From an uncultured Erysipelotrichaceae bacterium (GTDB lineage Bacteria > Bacillota_I > Bacilli_A > RFN20 > CAG-826), in contig CADAXQ010000005.1 in assembly GCA_902791935.1 (NCBI GenBank), forward strand, positions 17,264 to 81,263: a stretch of DNA of 64,000 bases, in the 5' to 3' direction. A program made the position numbers and the translations under genes. The notes beneath the pieces are model-generated. The model made no database searches. It was not told the DNA's origin and worked only from the letters and a program-made list of their open reading frames with translations. The first letter of the stretch is position 1, and each line of letters opens with the position of its first letter. Below, piece after piece: positions 61,228 through 64,000 of this stretch.

Positions 61228-62313
61228 TTAGATTTCGTTAGAGAGGGAAAAATCACCTTTTTGGATCCAGTGACATTTCCGGAATAGCAAGTCAATCAAG
61301 AAGACTAAGAGTAATGGGGCGGCAATCGTCATTCCGAGTAACTCAAGAACAACATCCCAACGATAGGAGAAGGCATCAAAGAAGTTTAATTGGCCCACAA
61401 AAGCACAAGTGCCCATGCCAGCACCGACCGATAATCCAGAGGTGACGTTCCCTCCTAAGGCATCGAGTGGAAGTAGCATAGCCAAAGGCCCTAAACAGGC
61501 CGAAGCAATGATGGTGGGTAACCAAATGACGGGTTTCTTCACGATGTTCTTAAATTGCAGCATCGAAGTTCCGATCCCGACAGCCAAAACGGAACCCCAT
61601 TTGTTGTCATGGGCAGTTTCTAAAGCAAAGCCTAGCATCTGGGTGGAGCAACCAATTAACGCGCTGGCAGCTGCCAACGGAACGTTCCCGATCTGAATGG
61701 CAACGCAGATGGCAACCGAACTAATAGGTGCCGTTAAGGCCATGCCTACCAAGGCGCTCACAATAATGCACATTAAGGCTGGAACGACACCAAAGCTTTC
61801 TTGAATGACCCAGCTAATCCCGATGGTAATGTAATGCACCCATTCGGCGAGTAAGAAGCTATAAAGGATAGCAGTAACTAATCCCACTAACGGAATCAAA
61901 ATCAAATCCACCGGGGTTTTCTTACGCATAATGAGTTTGACGGCAAGATAAGCCAAAATGGCAGCCACATAACAAGATAAAGGATCGTTAATGGAGCCTA
62001 CTTTCCATTGGGCAATGCTTTGATCGGGCAGCCATTGGAACTCATAGTTCCCGACAAAGCCAGCTGCCATCATGGCAACGACCATGACTCCGTTTAATTT
62101 CAAAGACAAAGCAACACCTAAACCGATGCCTGCTCCCATTAATCCTTGGACGACTTTTGCCCAGGTTGCCATCTGATCGAGATAAGGAATCCGGGCGAAT
62201 AAATTCAATACGGTCCCGATAATTAATGTTCCGAATAACCCGATGGCCATGCCATTGGTAGTCTTCATAAAGAATGACTTCGCGGGGCGTTCTTTTTTGA
62301 CGGTTTCGTTCAT
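61228..62313 (-). CDS. PTS_EIIC_2-type membrane transporter
   Basis: The 361-residue integral membrane protein has about nine hydrophobic segments. GLFGTLIIGTVLNLFARIP near the N-terminus and GNVTSGLSVGAGMGTCAFVGQ near the C-terminus match the PTS_EIIC_2 family, whose members lack linked EIIA/EIIB domains and whose transported sugar is unknown. The start at 62313 follows GAGAGAAG; 62352 is an alternative. It is on the same strand as mnmE, 38 bases upstream, but mnmE has its own promoter. Confidence 0.82.
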   Translation of the reverse strand: MNETVKKERPAKSFFMKTTNGMAIGLFGTLIIGTVLNLFARIPYLDQMATWAKVVQGLMGAGIGLGVALSLKLNGVMVVAMMAAGFVGNYEFQWLPDQSIAQWKVGSINDPLSCYVAAILAYLAVKLIMRKKTPVDLILIPLVGLVTAILYSFLLAEWVHYITIGISWVIQESFGVVPALMCIIVSALVGMALTAPISSVAICVAIQIGNVPLAAASALIGCSTQMLGFALETAHDNKWGSVLAVGIGTSMLQFKNIVKKPVIWLPTIIASACLGPLAMLLPLDALGGNVTSGLSVGAGMGTCAFVGQLNFFDAFSYRWDVVLELLGMTIAAPLLLVFLIDLLFRKCHWIQKGDFSLSNEI

Positions 62314-62417
62314 GGCGCTTCTCTCTTTCGAAGAAATTTTAAATGTTTTCATACCTTTATCGATAAGAAAGCCCTTACGAATCTAGGTGTGCTTACCAAT
62401 CATGAGGCGGTTTTATG

Positions 62418-62469
62418 CATTAATTGCACCTTTTAACAAGGTCTTGCTCATCATAAATTGCACCTTTTT
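62418..62469 (-). repeat. Two direct repeats at the ATPase 3' end, 34-bp spacing
   Basis: On the minus strand AAAAGGTGCAATTAATG (62418-62434) covers the last codons and stop (Lys-Arg-Cys-Asn-stop). A variant AAAAAGGTGCAATTTATG (62452-62469) lies inside the coding region. The two begin exactly 34 bases apart. Confidence 0.85.
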
Positions 62470-63823
62470 GCAATTCATCTAAAAAGAATGGCACATCATA
62501 AAACGGTAAATTGAGGATTCGTCGCTGGTCATCGTAACCATATTGGTTTGCTGAGATTTTAATGGCGAGATCACTTTTGTTAAGAGAGCGGAACTCTTTC
62601 AAAGAATCGAGAGAGCCACGTTTCTTTTTCACATCCACCGGTACAGCTTGCCCGTTGATGTCTAAGATAAATTCAAACTCGCTGTCTCGTTTGCCTTTCC
62701 AATAGAACAGCCCAATTCTTCTAGCATCTAATTCAGTGGCTACATAATTTTCAAAATAGATGCCAGATAAAACGTTGTCTTTTTGAGATAAGAACGTTCT
62801 AGCATTTAATCCGCTTTGATAGGTGAACATGCCCATGTCCGATAAATATAGCCTGGTTAAAGAATCTTCTTCTTTCATCAAAGGGGTGGTGACTCTTTCT
62901 TTTAATAAGAAGGATTGATCCACAACTTTTGCCATCACGAGCCAAGCGATTGGATTGGCCATATCACGGCTTTTCGCGCCTGATTCAGTGAAAGAAAACT
63001 TAAAGTTCTTATTCTCTTTGTTTAATTGTTTATAGATGTCTTTGTATATCGCACGACTTCTTACGATGGATTCAGGGGAAGCTTGATATAGGTCCATATC
63101 GGCAAGGTAGTCATCATAGATTTCACGGGTTTTATCAACCACTTTTTCTATGGATTCCATGCGGTTTTCCCGATGATTTAAGAAAGTTACGGCCGCTTCT
63201 GGCATGCCTCCCACGAAGAGATAATCATAAAAAATGTCTAAGAATTCTTGATGCAAGGTGGCATCGATTGGTTTTCTTTCTTCGAAATGACTTTTGATGT
63301 ATGCGTAGGCGGCACGATTGTTGTTATATAAAAACTCATCGAACGTTAAAGGGGCCATATAGAGTTGGTTTATCTTCCCGACAGGAAAAAGGAATGTCTC
63401 GTTTTTGGCGTAGCCACCTCTTTTATGGGCGTCCCGTAAAATTTTGATACGAACCAAAGATCCCGTAACAATCAAAGGGACGTCCCTTCTTTGTTCACAG
63501 AACTGCTTCATCATCTGGATGACGGGAAGGCATTCTTGGGCTTCATCGAAGATTAAAAGATGGTTTTGATCAGCTTGGAAACCATAATGGATGAGAAGGT
63601 AATCTAAGACTTTACTGAGTTTACGGTTCTGCATGACATAGTTCGTAAAATCGTTGTCTTCGGAACAATCAATACGAAGATAATGGCCGGGATAATAAAC
63701 TTTGGCGAACAGTTCTTCAATCAAATAACTTTTCCCAACCTGTCTCGCGCCCCAGACCATTAAAGGCTTCCGATCAGGGTCATCTTTCCATGTGATTAAA
63801 TCCTTTAAATATTTCCGTTCCAT
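62420..63823 (-). CDS. AAA_14/DUF4143-type ATPase, copy 3
   Basis: The 467-residue protein has Walker A WGARQVGKS (about 22-30), Walker B LLIFDEAQECL, and VTGSLVRIKILRDA as the sensor region. A helical middle follows, then a C-terminal DUF4143 nuclease-like domain with FYWKGKRDSEFEFILDINGQAVPVDVKKK. It matches the COG1373 type often found as isolated genes in gut bacteria. Paired direct repeats stand before its start and at its stop, and the last repeat supplies its final four codons. Its function is unknown. Confidence 0.87.
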   Translation of the reverse strand: MERKYLKDLITWKDDPDRKPLMVWGARQVGKSYLIEELFAKVYYPGHYLRIDCSEDNDFTNYVMQNRKLSKVLDYLLIHYGFQADQNHLLIFDEAQECLPVIQMMKQFCEQRRDVPLIVTGSLVRIKILRDAHKRGGYAKNETFLFPVGKINQLYMAPLTFDEFLYNNNRAAYAYIKSHFEERKPIDATLHQEFLDIFYDYLFVGGMPEAAVTFLNHRENRMESIEKVVDKTREIYDDYLADMDLYQASPESIVRSRAIYKDIYKQLNKENKNFKFSFTESGAKSRDMANPIAWLVMAKVVDQSFLLKERVTTPLMKEEDSLTRLYLSDMGMFTYQSGLNARTFLSQKDNVLSGIYFENYVATELDARRIGLFYWKGKRDSEFEFILDINGQAVPVDVKKKRGSLDSLKEFRSLNKSDLAIKISANQYGYDDQRRILNLPFYDVPFFLDELQKGAIYDEQDLVKRCN

Positions 63824-63836
63824 AGGCTTGTTATAT

Positions 63837-63888
63837 CATTAATTGCACCTTTTCACAAGTTTTATCATTTCATTAATTGCACCTTTTT
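63837..63888 (-). repeat. Two direct repeats upstream of the ATPase, 34-bp spacing
   Basis: AAAAGGTGCAATTAATG occurs at 63837-63853 and (with one extra A) 63871-63888, again exactly 34 bases apart. The nearer copy ends 13 bases before the ATPase ATG, where it could act as an operator. Confidence 0.85.
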
Positions 63889-63912
63889 ACATATCCACAA
63901 AGCAGAACAAAA

Positions 63913-63956
63913 CCGAAATGAATTTCGGTCGGAACTCGAGCGAACCCGAGTTTTTT
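63913..63956 (+). terminator. Two hairpins, the second terminator-like
   Basis: CCGAAAT-GA-ATTTCGG (63913-63928) is followed by AACTCG/CGAGTT (63933-63938 / 63947-63952) and a T run. Confidence 0.55.
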
Positions 63957-63969
63957 GCTAGAATTAGGC

Positions 63970-64000
63970 ATGCGCGGCCCGTTCAGGAACTCCGACTTCA
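63970..64000 (+). CDS. Possible 5' end of a gene cut by the window edge
   Basis: An ATG at 63970 opens a frame of ten codons (MRGPFRNSDF) to the edge. The codons are GC-rich, like the transposase genes of this window. There is no clear ribosome binding site, and too little sequence to name a product. Confidence 0.2.
   Translation, partial: MRGPFRNSDF

Noticed and set aside
62418..63888. 34-bp periodic repeats considered as a CRISPR array
   Set aside because: There are only two units at each end, the intervening 17 bases are short, some copies lie in coding sequence, and no cas genes are present.

Overview
This 64 kb window looks like chromosome of an uncultured gut-type member of the Bacillota, probably a Bacilli lineage near Erysipelotrichia, RF39 or the Mollicutes. 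This is inferred from moderate GC, strong AGGAGG-type ribosome binding sites, an msmK ATPase with a long insert, a SipW-type signal peptidase, IspE, and large surface proteins with C-terminal membrane anchors rather than LPXTG signals. TGA is used as a stop codon (many ATGA overlaps), so this is not the Mycoplasma code. The mnmE-tatD-rnmV-ksgA cluster and two parS-like sites (58964 and 59087) suggest that the right end lies near the replication origin.

Layout. 2-1999: 3' part of a surface protein gene. 2041-2715: an IS200-type element. 2743-3192: guanine deaminase. 3264-15592 (minus strand): one long transcription unit that starts at a consensus promoter and a c-di-GMP-I (GEMM) riboswitch and ends at a perfect 13-bp hairpin. 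It encodes two secreted or anchored proteins, a membrane-tethered McrB-like AAA+ ATPase, a DUF2357-like partner, a SipW-type signal peptidase, an intact EAL phosphodiesterase, a degenerate MTA/SAH-nucleosidase-like protein and a large degenerate GGDEF/GAF/EAL protein. A separate SipW-signal protein (17869-18798) lies beyond an IS4-type insertion (16128-17645, 7-bp target duplication). Together these look like a c-di-GMP-controlled surface-fibre or protein-export system, the most interesting content of the window.

18907-34358: ispE, then a glycan-use operon (AraC regulator divergent from msmK, two large surface glycan-binding or hydrolase proteins, ABC binding protein, two permeases, a lipoprotein). 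34359-36749: an AAA_14/DUF4143-type ATPase bracketed by repeated AT-rich hairpin units. 36750-47823: a second glycan operon (GH30, YesM/YesN-type two-component system, ABC binding protein and permeases, two GH5 enzymes) with no ATPase of its own, so MsmK probably serves both transporters. 48420-49664: a second AAA_14-type ATPase. 49760-53756: an accessory island with two inward-facing IS3-type remnants, two lipoproteins (one C39-peptidase-like) and a displaced copy of the 3' end of the neighbouring isomerase gene. 53757-57756: sugar isomerase, two Gfo/Idh/MocA dehydrogenases and an AraC regulator. 57745-62313: housekeeping genes and a PTS_EIIC_2-type membrane protein. 62420-63823: a third ATPase with pairs of 17-bp direct repeats at exactly 34-bp spacing at both ends.

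All family assignments come from reading motifs by eye; no database search was run.
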